Assembly: GCA_034231615.1 (NCBI GenBank)
Contig: CM067304.1
Coordinates: 17,814,944 to 17,878,943 of the forward strand
Direction: 5' to 3'
DNA length: 64,000 nt
From: Meghimatium bilineatum
Taxonomy: Eukaryota; Mollusca; Gastropoda; Stylommatophora; Philomycidae
Part shown: in pieces, positions 1 through 11,400 of the stretch
Layout: each line of letters starts with the position of its first letter
Position numbering within the stretch: position 1 is the first letter of the stretch
Translations under genes and position numbers: made by a program
Notes under the pieces: model-generated
What the model was told of the DNA's origin: nothing
What the model saw: only the letters and a program-made list of their open reading frames with translations
Databases searched by the model: none

Positions 1-1552
1 GTGGTTGCATCTGTGGGTCTCACCAATAGCCCACTAGACAAACCACTGATGCAACAGAAAACCTTAGTGGATGACATGCCGTTATATTGAGGTTATTACA
101 CATGTGGTTCCATCTGTGGGTCTCACCAATGTCCCACTAGACAAACCAACCATGCAACAGAAAACCTTAGTGGATGACATGCCGTTATATTGAGGTTATT
201 ACACATGTGGTTGCATCTGTGGGTCTCACCAATAGCCCACTAGACAAACCACCGATGCAACAGAAAACCTTAGTGGATGACATGTAACCATGTGGTTGCA
301 CCTGTGGGTCTCACCAATAGCCCACTAGACAAACCAACCATGCAACAGAAAACCTTAGTGGATGACATGCCGTTATATTGAGGTTATTACACATGCGGTT
401 GCATCTGTGGGTCTCACCAATAGCCCACTAGACAAACCATCCATGCAACAGAAAACCTTAGTGGATGACATGCCATTATATTGAGGTTATTACACATGTG
501 GTTGCATCTGTGGGTCTCACCAATGTCCCACTAGACAAACCAACCATGCAACAGAAAACCTTAGTGGATGACATGCCGTTATATTGAGGTTATTACACAT
601 GTGGTTCCATCTGTGGGTCTCACCAATAGCCCACTAGACAAACCACCCATGCAACAGAAAACCTTAGTGGATGACATGTAACCATGTGGTTGCATCTGTG
701 GGTCTCACCAATAGCCCACTAGACAAACCAACCATGCAACAGAAAACCTTAGTGGATGACATGCCGTTATATTGAGGTTATTACACATGTGGTTGCATCT
801 GTGGGTCTCACCAATGTCCCACTAGACAAACCAACCATGCAACAGAAAACCTTAGTGGATGACATGCCGTTATATTGAGGTTATTACACATGTGGTTGCA
901 TCTGTGGGTCTCACCAATAGCCCACTAGACAAACCACCGATGCAACAGAAAACCTTAGTGGATGACATGTAACCATGTGGTTGCATCTGTGGGTCTCACC
1001 AATAGCCCACTAGACAAACCAACCATGCAACAGAAAACCTTAGTGGATGACATGCCGTTATATTGAGGTTATTACACATGTGGTTGCATCTGTGGGTCTC
1101 ACCAATAGCCCACTAGACAAACCATCCATGCAACAGAAAACCTTAGTGGATGACATGTAACCATGTGGTTGCATCTGTGGGTCTCACCAATGTCCCACTA
1201 GACAAACCAACCATGCAACAGAAAACCTTAGTGGATGACATGTAACCATGTGGTTGCATCTGTGAGTCTCACCAATAGCCCACTAGACAAACCAACCATG
1301 CAACAGAAAACCTTAGTGGATGACATGCAGTTATATTGAGGTTGTTACACATGTGGTTGCATCTGTGGGTCTCACCAATAGCCCACTAGACAAACCACCC
1401 ATGCAACAGAAAACCTTAGTGGATGACATGCCGTTATATTGAGGTTATTACGCATGTGGTTGCATCTGTGGGTCTCACCAATAGCCCACTAGACAAACCA
1501 ACCATGCAACAGAAAACCTTAGTGGATGACATGCCGTTATATTGAGGTTATC
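1..1552. repeat. Minisatellite array, 103-bp and 85-bp units
   Basis: About 16 head-to-tail units; the left edge is outside the window. Long units are 103 bp. Short units are 85 bp and replace the segment with CCGTTATATTGAGGTTATTA by a brief TAACCATG link. Each unit carries inverted pairs (GTTGCAT/ATGCAAC and GTGGG/CCCAC), so a single unit can fold. The last unit runs without a break into a dispersed element (family F), so the array sits inside or at the edge of that element. Confidence 0.95.
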
Positions 1553-2076
1553 TTCTTAGAGAAGCTTCATGGCACGTCATCTATACAATTATGCTTTTAT
1601 TTTGTTGTTGAAATGTGTTTCATGTTTACCTGAATATATATGTATGCCCCCTCTGTGGTTGGGAGGGAGCCAGAGATGCACTGTGCAGCTCTGGGGAGGA
1701 GGAAACTGACAGCACTGTTTTTTCCTATGGCTGCATCATAGAGGCATAGTGACTCAGGACGTGACAATCCTTTTGACTTGAACATTTGGTTGCATGCCTG
1801 GAGCAATAGAGAAGTTCGGCATAACCAGTAGTCAATTGGTGGCGGGGAATGAGCACAGTGAATCCTATTATGGCTACAGTGGCTAGGAGCAGTGCATAGA
1901 TTGAAACCTACCTTCCTGGAGGTGTGATAGTTATTCTCTGGCTCTGTCCCAAGGTGGGCTAAAAATCCACAGACTTTCCAACAATATAATGCCATTTAAT
2001 AGCATTAGGTTAAAGGGCATGAGATCATGGAAAGCTGGATCAGCAACCAACCAACCAACCTCCATTTCTATTATCT
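1537..2076 (+). mobile_element. Family F dispersed element, copy 1 (body)
   Basis: The segment from ATGACATGCCGTTATATTG to the terminal CAGCAACCAACCAACC recurs almost unchanged at 28690-29265, diverged on the other strand at 58900-59450, and as end fragments near 13.7 and 48.8 kb. A short hairpin (ATGCCA/TGGCAT in the 29-kb copy) lies ~60 bp before the 3' end. No protein is encoded; open frames here are repeat shadows. The hairpin near one end plus internal tandem arrays resemble non-autonomous Helitron/Helentron-type elements. That class assignment is inference. Confidence 0.7.
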
Positions 2077-2080
2077 TGTA

Positions 2081-2146
2081 CAGTAGAACTCCGATTATCC
2101 GAATCGTTCGATCCCCAATTAATTCAGTATAATCGGAGTTCTACTG
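2081..2146. mobile_element. 66-bp palindromic MITE, Tigger/pogo-like
   Basis: Starts CAGTAGAACTCCGATTAT and ends with its inverted copy ATAATCGGAGTTCTACTG, flanked by TA on both sides (2079-2080, 2147-2148). Terminal CAGT and a TA target duplication are typical of Tigger/pogo (Tc1-mariner superfamily) deletion derivatives. Confidence 0.8.
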
Positions 2147-2149
2147 TAT

Positions 2150-2755
2150 CTGGATTATTTTTGACACTCTGCCATGCCATGATGTCTATTCTATTATTCC
2201 AAACTATCAAATAATTTTTCACGCTGTCGTCCTAAATTTCTCTTGACTTCTATCTTGCTTGTTGTAACTATATGTTCTCTGTACCTCTCTGTCTCATAAA
2301 ATGTTCAAAAAAATAAAGATTCTCTCTTTCTGATATTATTAACCTTCAGCATTTTGAGTTAAAATAATGCAATATCTTCCCTGCCACTGAATTATTTTTG
2401 GTGGGTGTTGGGAAAATGCAATTTTTGTTTTTAGAGATTTTAAAATAATAATTTTAAATGTAAATAAAGATTTGAATACTGAATCTAATGATATACATTT
2501 GTTGGTGTCTGTATGATATGTGGTAAAGATAACAAATTTGGAGAAAAATCAGGGGGAAAAAATTTCCAATGTGTGGCATCCCTGATAAAATTATTCTACA
2601 TACCTAGGCCTATTGTATTTATTATGTTTCATAACCAAACTAACATAATCATCATTAAGTGCCATTTCCGCAATGGTTCCTGCAACAGACCTCCTACATC
2701 ACCAGTCTCTTGTTTTGGTGGTGCACTCTGTTAGATAACCTTAATCAACAATATA
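2150..2755. other. No gene seen
   Basis: AT-rich sequence with a polyadenylation-like AATAAAG near 2312. A 73-codon open frame at 2513-2734 has no splice context or recognisable motif and looks fortuitous. Confidence 0.5.
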
Positions 2756-2995
2756 AGAAAAAGGCAATCTTCTTTTCTTTGGCCACTTCATGAGACAGGC
2801 AGGTTTAGAGAAGATAGTCACAACTGGCAAATTGAAGGCAACAGAGACAGAAGGCGACAACGTGAGAAAATATTAGACAGTTTGACAGCCTGGCACGGCA
2901 AGGAAACAACAACGACCTTGATACATAATACTGTGGACAGAGAGCTGTGGAGAGCCATGACCGCCTACGCCAGCCGGCATGGCACCTGATGATGA
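2756..2995 (+). mobile_element. LINE 3'-end fragment (family E-like)
   Basis: Translates, with stops, as a FFGHFMRQ...LEKIV segment typical of the region after the reverse transcriptase of non-LTR elements, ending in a (GATGAT)n-like tail. It parallels the better preserved copy at 18985-19480. 5'-truncated and decayed. Confidence 0.65.
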
Positions 2996-3004
2996 TGACT
3001 GTTC

Positions 3005-3370
3005 GATTCTTCTTCTTCTTTCGTTCACTTGAAACATGTCTATATCTGTAATTCTGTCTCCTGAATAAACCTCACTGTCTTTTGTAGTTCATACAGTGGC
3101 CCATAGAGCTCTGATTCCAGTGCCTTCCTCTGGCCAATATGTCCACCCAAGCGTTTCATGCTCAGAACACTCTTGAAGTATATGTTTGGCACTCTGTGCT
3201 GCCTGTACACATGGCCGTGTTGCCAATCTTGAACTTTGTATACATGTGACTGCAGAGTCAGTTGTGTCCTGTTCTGAGACGTAGAATTATAACTTGTTCT
3301 GGTCTGTTCATAATATGATAGTCATCTTGTGTTGGTGTTTGTGGCTTTCTTATTGACTTGATCATCTGTT
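3005..3370 (-). mobile_element. LINE family A 3' end, truncated copy
   Basis: Nearly the same sequence as 38545-38905, sharing the stretch around TTCGTTCACTTGAAACATG. It corresponds to the C-terminal cysteine-rich tail and 3' UTR of the RNase-H-bearing LINE at 38.5-39.6 kb. Broken by stops and cut off near 3370. Confidence 0.8.
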
Positions 3371-3399
3371 GTTTTTTTCGATGGTAGGTGATTGGTATG

Positions 3400-4610
3400 T
3401 CTCTTTCCATGATGATCTCCCTATTCTTCTATATATATATCATCTCAAAGGCATCAAATCTGTCTTCTAATTGTTTGTTTATTGTTCATGTTCTGAGCCA
3501 TACATTAATATAATTCTCATTTTTAGCTTTTAATTCATTTAGATGTTACTATTTTCCCTGTGTCATTGACAGTACATTTAGCCATTCTTATTCTCCTTTT
3601 AACTTGTGTGTCGCATCTGCCATCATTTGTGATTATATGTCCAAGATATTGACAATGTTCTACTTGTTTCAGTTTCTTTGAATGTATTTTTATGTTTAGC
3701 ACTTGTTCTTCTGTGACGACTGCTGATTATCATGGTCTATGTTTTTTGGATGTTTATATCTAGTCCATATTCTTTATGTGATTTATTGACTTGATCAATT
3801 AGTCTTTGTAGTTCCTGTTCACTTTCTACTATAAGGACAGTCTTATCTGTATATCTCAAGTTGTTTATTATTTTCCCACTGATCTTGAGTCTTGGCACTC
3901 CTTCTTAAAAATATTATCTGTGTAGATATTAAATAGGCTCGGTGATAAAATACATCCTTGTCTTGCCCATCTTTTATGTATGGCGAGTAGCTGTTTTCAC
4001 ACCTTATTGATGCAGTTTATTTACAATATATATTTCTAATCAGTCTGATGTTTTTTTCCATATATGCCTATTTCTTGAAGACATTTGATTAATTTTTCAT
4101 GTTGGACTCTGTCAAAGGCCTTGCTGTAGTCTATGAAGCAAATATAGATTTTTTTTGGACTTCTATATATTTATCTATCAATAGTCAGATACTAAGTGTA
4201 ACTTCTCTGGTTATTTTGTTTTTCCTGAAACTGAATTGCTCTTCACTGATTTCATTGTCTATCCTGTTTTGAATTCTTTCATATATTATCTTGAGTAGTA
4301 TTTTGGTTATGTGACTCATCATATGTATTGTTCTATATTCTGTATAATCCTCAGCCCTGAGCCTCTTAGGTAGTGGTATGAATATTGATAATTTTAGGTC
4401 TTTAGGTATGTGACCTGTTTCATATGTCATTGCAAAGTTCTGTGATAGTTTCCACACCAAATTCATCTATATTGCTATAGTTTTTATGTCTGCTTTTATG
4501 TTGTCAGAGCCTACAGCTTTTCCATATTTAATTGTTTTTATTGTGTTTTCTGCTTCTGATTTCAGTATGGCTGGTCCATCATAATCTAACATAATATTGC
4601 CTGTTAAAAT
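3400..4610 (-). mobile_element. LINE reverse transcriptase fragment (family C)
   Basis: Read right to left it gives the reverse-transcriptase series: KYGKAVGSDNIKA, IFIPLPKRLRAEDYTEYR, EEQFSFRKN, FIDYSKAFDRV, then a decayed GKTRMYFITEPI region and RYTDKTVLI where an active enzyme has a YADD-type site. Frameshifts and stops interrupt it, so this is a dead copy. Related pieces lie at 37.7, 56.2 and 62.8 kb. Confidence 0.85.
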
Positions 4611-4614
4611 AAAT

Positions 4615-5286
4615 AAAACTTGTAGATGTCACACCTTGTCAGATCTAGTCTACACTAGGTCTAGAACTAATGTCTGTAGTCCACAATATATTCTGCCAAT
4701 AATTGTCTGGTGTCATTTCATAATGAAACTGATGTGCCATCATATCTGCTTTGAAAACTAACATAATTCCCAAGAATTACTCATCATCAAAATAACAATC
4801 CATAATGATTTTAACCTACAATGACTTCATTCCAACTGGATTCATGCTGATCTCATCAATCTGGACAGATTATTAGAAATTAATACTACAACTCCAATAT
4901 TCTTCTCTCTACCAAACCAAATGCATATAAAGTAAGTAAAATATTATTGCTATCTATGATTTGCCGATTCCAGTCACGTGAGCCTAACCATCTTGTATTT
5001 ACACTGAGGGCATAGCGATGGGCATCACTGACAGATGTTTACAGACAAACATCTGTCATGCATTACAGTCACCGACAGCGTGCTACAAGTTATGTAACCC
5101 TCATTTCACATTTGTCTCTTTCAGCACATCCTCATTAGTTAATATTAGGAAGAATATTATTAAATATTAAGAAGAATAGTCAACAAAGGGAAAACAATTT
5201 CTGGTTTCCTTTATCAAAATGTCTTTGTTTTTGTATTAATCAGAAATAACATTGTTAAATAATTTTATGTTGATGGTGTTTACCAG
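4615..5286. other. Intron of TYW1 or upstream DNA, no feature seen
   Basis: No reading frame resembling the missing N-terminal TYW1 exons (FMN-phosphate-binding loop of the flavodoxin domain) is visible here, so they probably lie left of the window. Ends in a pyrimidine-poor but acceptable acceptor, TTTACCAG. Confidence 0.5.
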
Positions 5287-5481
5287 GCCGAAGAGGGAAA
5301 CATCTGCGTCCTAATACTCTCAACTTACACAGATGGCCAGCCACCAGATGGCGCTAAGTGGTTCTATACTTGGTTAGAAGATATGGCTGAAGACTTCCGC
5401 GTAACAAAAGCAACTCTTGCAGGACTGAATTTTGCAGTTGTGGGACTTGGCAACTCGCTCTACACAGAGCACTTTAATACG
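5287..5481 (+). CDS. TYW1: TYW1 exon: flavodoxin-like domain
   Basis: 65 codons starting in phase 0. STYTDGQPP and VVGLGNSLY are the FMN-binding loops of the flavodoxin fold; this domain passes electrons to the iron-sulfur cluster. Acceptor TTTACCAG, donor ACG|GTGGGT, which is a weak upstream match. Confidence 0.95.
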
Positions 5482-8400
5482 GTGGGTTCTGCTGTCTTCT
5501 CTGTGTGTCACTTCACAACGTGTGTACAGAATGCATTTTGTAATTAGGTTGTACACACCAGTATTTAATATTGTTATTTGAATGTCAATTCTCTTCACAT
5601 GCGGAAGATCTCAAGGTCTCACCACTGACTTAGACCAATCATCCAATAGATATTCTCCCAGAAAATGGCAAATTACATGTACGATCATCCAAACAAGTCA
5701 CAAAGAATCTATAAATAAAAATGTTATATCCATTCTCTATTAACTCGTAGTAAACCAAATGACAACCTATTTGTTGTTTTTCCCTATTTGCTGGTTTTTG
5801 TCCCTGGTCCACTATGAATTAATGAATGACTCATAAACATGGTTAATGAACAAACAACTACAAGAAATCTAAGAGGTTCTGACAACACTGCGTATCAAAA
5901 AATAACTATTAAAGGAAATACAAAAATCACACAAATAAACGACTTTGGACATATTGAAAGACCTTGTTGCAGACATTACGAGGGAGATGAACAAGAGGTA
6001 AGCAGAGATACAAGTGGGAGGAAAACATCACGTGATAGAGAGGTCTAGTAGAGTGCACTACCAAGGCAAGAGACAGAAGGTGTTGGGGGTCTGTTGCAGC
6101 CAACCTTTCATGTAGAGACGGCACATGATGAGATGCGGAAAGACTCACCAGTGACCTTCCAGACTAATTATATGCTGCTCTCAGTACATCTATGAATCTA
6201 TCTAGTGTATCTATCTATCTATGCTACTCTCAGTACATCTATGAATCTATCTAGTGTATCTATCTATCTATGCTACTCTCAGTACATCAATGAATCTATC
6301 TAGTGTATCTATCTATCTATGCTACTCTCAGTACATCTATGAATCTATCTAGTGTATCTATCTATCTATGCTGCTCTCAGTACATCTATGAATCTATCGA
6401 GTGTATCTATCTATCTATGCTACTCTCAGTACATCTATGAATCTATCTAGTGTATCTATCTATCTATGCTGCTCTCAGTACATCTATGAATCTATCGAGT
6501 GTATCTATCTATCTATGCTACTCTCAGTACATCTATGAATCTATCGAGTGTATCTATCTATCTATGCTACTCTCAGTACATCTATGAATCTATCTAGTGT
6601 ATCTATCTATCTATGCTACTCTCAGTACATCTATGAATCTATCTAGTGTATCTATCTATCTATGCTACTCTCAGTACATCTATGAATCTATCTAGTGTAT
6701 CTATCTATCTATGCTACTCTCAGTACATCTATGAATCTATCTAGTGTATCTATCTATCTATGCTACTCTCAGTACATCAATGAATCTATCTAGTGTATCT
6801 ATCTATCTATGCTACTCTCAGTACATCAATGAATCTATCTAGTGTATCTATCTATCTATGCTACTCTCAGTACATCTATGAATCTATCTAGTGTATCTAT
6901 CTATCTATGCTACTCTCAGTACATCTATGAATCTATCGAGTGTATCTATCTATCTATGCTACTCTCAGTACATCTATGAATCTATCTAGTGTATCTATCT
7001 ATCTATGCTACTCTCAGTACATCAATGAATCTATCTAGTGTATCTATCTATCTATGCTACTCTCAGTACATCTATGAATCTATCTAGTGTATCTATCTAT
7101 CTATGCTACTCTCAGTACATCAATGAATCTATCTGGTGTATCTATCTATCTATGCTACTCTCAGTACATCTATGAATCTATCGAGTGTATCTATCTATCT
7201 ATGCTACTCTCAGTACATCTATGAATCTATCGAGTGTATCTATCTATCTATGCTACTCTCAGTACATCTATGAATCTATCGAGTGTATCTATCTATCTAT
7301 GCTACTCTCAGTACATCTATGAATCTATCGAGTGTATCTATCTATCTATGCTACTCTCAGTACATCTATGAATCTATCTATTGTATCTATCTATCTATCT
7401 ATGCTACTCTCAGTACATCAATGAATCTATCTAGTGTATCTATCTATCTATGCTGCTCTCAGTACATCAATGAATCTATCGAGTGTATCTATCTATCTAT
7501 GCTACTCTCAGTACATCAATGAATCTATCTAGTGTATCTATCTATCTATGCTACTCTCAGTACATCTATGAATCTATCTATCTATCTATGCTACTCTCAG
7601 TACATCTATGAATCTATCTAGTGTATCTATCTATCTATGCTACTCTCAGTACATCAATGAATCTATCTAGTGTATCTATCTATCTATGCTGCTCTCAGTA
7701 CATCAATGAATCTATCGAGTGTATCTATCTATCTATGCTACTCTCAGTACATCAATGAATCTATCGAGTGTATCTATCTATCTATGCTACTCTCAGTACA
7801 TCAATGAATCTATCGAGTGTATCTATCTATCTATCTATGCTGCTCTCAGTACATCTATGAATCTATCGAGTGTATCTATCTATCTATGCTACTCTCAGTA
7901 CATCAATGAATCTATCGAGTGTATCTATCTATCTATGCTACTCTCAGTACATCTATGAATCTATCTAGTGTATCTATCTATCTATGCTACTCTCAGTACA
8001 TCAATGAATCTATCGAGTGTATCTATCTATCTATGCTACTCTCAGTACATCTATGAATCTATCTAGTGTATCTATCTATCTATGCTACTCTCAGTACATC
8101 TATGAATCTATCTAGTGTATCTATCTATCTACGCTACTCTCAGTAGATGACTTGCCAAGAGAGTTAGAGTTTCCTCTTGTGGAAGCCTCACAGAATTTCA
8201 TCTATACAATTACATTTCCCATCGTGATGTAACAGTCAGAGAGCCCAGCATTACACATCACTCTGAGAGACCCAGATGAGCTCTGACCATGACTATTGTC
8301 TGAGCTGTCAATGTGTACCTCTTACGTTGCACTCTGTACTACATCCTGCTGATCTGCAGGAGTTTGAGAACGAATGAAGAAAAATTGGCAAATTTATGTT

Positions 8401-11400
8401 GAACAACTACACAGAATGCCAATCGTGAAACTGCTCTTTTACCTATTCTAGGGGTGAAAGAGAAGAAATGGAAATCAAGAATCAAATGGAAAAATAAAAT
8501 CTGGGATTGATGTCATCAAGGCATAATTCATCTGAATGGCTAAGAACTGAAGTGTTTAAACTGTTTTTTATGTGCAATGTCTCATTTTGTGGCACCCCCT
8601 AAAACCCAGACTGGTTTTTTTTCTATCAAAAACATATCTTAATGGCTTGAGAATAAAATATATTACTCAACATTATTTCAATGGTGACTATCTTATTTTT
8701 GTGTGTCAAAAGGTTGCCAAGAACATAGATTTATGGCTGCATACACTTTCTGCCAACCGTATTCTCCCGATGTGCCTGGCAGATGAAAATGTCATCATTA
8801 GCAAAAATCAAGGTACCTTCTTTTATATTCAGACATTTAAATAAAGAAATTTTTATGTTGCTGCCATAATTAGGCCTTTTTCAAGAAATACAACACAAAC
8901 AATAATATTGAATTCAAACATGCTTACTACATACTTATTCGATCTCCAGGACTGCAAGCTTTCACTCTTTTTTCCCTGTACCAGGTGGTGGTAGGTGCAT
9001 GTCTTCTTCAGCTGTGTTGTGTCTGTATAAAGGGTGTTAGCGATGGAGGAGTTTGGTGGTAACAGTTGTTTTCGCAGGTCTTGTAGTGCAGGGCATTCAA
9101 TAAGGTGGTGCTTTGCTGTTTCCTCCTTGTCTGTTGCAGTATGGTGTATGATCTGTGGTAATTCTTTGTAGGTGTTTGTTACGTTGTACATGTGTTGTTC
9201 ACAGTCTAAATATTGTGGTTTGATCTTTGCAGTTTAGTCTATTTATTCTGTCGTGTCGATTTGATTGGGACATGTCTGCATATTGTAATCTTCCATTTGA
9301 GCCAGTGACTTAGCGGTCCATCCATTGTTGTTTACAGTTGTGGATAATATTGTATTAAAAATAATTAACGAGCTAGAACACTCTCACCAAACATTCATCA
9401 CTAAACATAGTAGATGCATCAAAGACAGCAGGAGGCGAACAGTGCTCAGAGGTGACAACTGCATCACAATGTGCACCAAAGGATGTCCAAACAAAAAGTT
9501 TTCTGAAGAGGAAGAAGAAATGGTCATTTCTGAGAGAGCCAATTTGGTCTGGTAGTTAGATGCTGACCATATCACTCCTATCACACTTTTTTCTTACAGA
9601 AAAGAATACATGACTGGCACTGCAATTCATACCTCCTAAGTGGGTGAAAATAAACTCAGTGATTGGTAGAACTGTGAAGACCAGAACCACCCCAAAACTC
9701 ATAACTTGCCAGGGTTGAAGTGGTACCACATTAGATGTAACAACACACAGAGCATTCCAGTGATTTATATCTTCAGCGATGTGGACGAGTGAAGAAAAAT
9801 CCCGACCTGTCCAGTCCTCTGTTGCATATCCATGATTTTCTTTTTCCTCCTCTTCTTCTTCAACTTTCAACTGTTTCCTGCAGTATCATTTTTGACAAGG
9901 AATAATTTCAGCATACTTCTTCTGCAGTCATTCTCAAATTCCTGTAGATTATCAGGCTGTAGTCCAGAGAACCGAATGTTTTGTATCATGGTTTACAGCT
10001 TTACTGTGATATCTGCATTTTTCAGCCTGATACATCTGATTTCAGCACTACTTCTGGGTTAGTTTAACATTCTGTGGACTGGGACCCTAAATTTCACCCT
10101 CAAAACTTCCTTAGTTCAGGCCCTGGAAACACAGGCGATGTCAGCGTTCATGTTCAAACCCTGCAATTTTACATCATTTCACTAAGAGAATCACACAGTT
10201 TATTATAACAAGTGGTTCTGTTCTGTGTCTTCTGAGTTTGTTCTTAAACTCTTACACGTTAGCAGGATATAGTCTGAAATGGGTTGTTTTGTGGTTTATA
10301 GCTTAGCTAGCTGTGATCTCTGCACTTTTGGCTTGATTATGTACATCTTGAGCATAGTTGTTTCTGGGTTACTTTGACCTCTATTGAGGGAATAGCCAAT
10401 CTCAAATCATACTTTGTCATATCTTATGACATCCATGGCCTGTTATAGTGTAACTATTCTTTACTCTTCATGATTTCATGAGACAGAACAAGTGATTTCT
10501 AAATTAAAATGGCAGGGCAAAGTCCTTAACATTAATCCAGCTAGGCATTGAAGCTATTATAAATTTACAAGATTCCAATTATTTTATCATTTGCATTCGT
10601 TCTCAAACACCTGCAGATTAGCAGGATGTAGTCCAGAGAATAGAATGTGTTGTGTCATGGTTTACAGTTTGGCTACGATGTCTGCTCCTTTCGACCTGAC
10701 ACGTCAGACTTCAGCATGGCTTCTGGGTCACTTGGACTCACCTCATAAACTCCTTAGTCACCTCTTATGACATGTATGGAAGACAAACTGTGTAGCTGTT
10801 CTTTACTCCTCTTTCAGACTTCAAAACACACTGCAAATTATTTCATATTATGTATACAATATAGGATGTGGAAGATATACAATCTACAGGAACTGTCAGC
10901 ATAGAAGTTAAGTGCCCTTCGCCATTTGCTAAATGAAATATAACTCCTATGGGGATGCCCAGAATGCACCGCTGTCGGTTCAGAAAAATCACTATAAAAT
11001 TTCGCATATTTTCTCTTATGTATAGCACTTAAGATTTCACATATTCTCTCTTATTTATAAACTATTTCACAAATTGTCTCTTATTTATAAAATTATAATA
11101 TTTCACATATTTTCTCTTATTTATAAAATTATAATATTTCACATATTTTCTCTTATTTGTAGGACTACAAGAAGATTTCACAACATGGCTTGAAACTTCC
11201 ATAAAAAATCTGCAACGCTCCATTGCTGGTCGTCATATCACCGCCAAAAATTGTGAAGACACATGCAAGAAAGGTTGCAGTTGCAAGACTAAAAAAGATG
11301 GAGATGGAGACATTGGTAGTGATGGTGGCAAGTGTAGCAGTGATGAGGAAGCGGAAGTAGAAGATGAGGTAAGCGTATCTATTGGTCTATGTTGACTCTT

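Noticed and set aside
1-1552. CRISPR-like array
   Set aside because: Units are contiguous without unique spacers and the DNA is clearly eukaryotic.
1597-1995. 132-codon minus-strand frame
   Set aside because: Lies in family F; the copy at 28.7-29.2 kb has a broken version, so not conserved as protein.
7283-7958. Open frames in the 49-bp array (Y-L-S-I-Y repeats)
   Set aside because: Translation of ATCT-rich minisatellite; interrupted whenever unit length changes.
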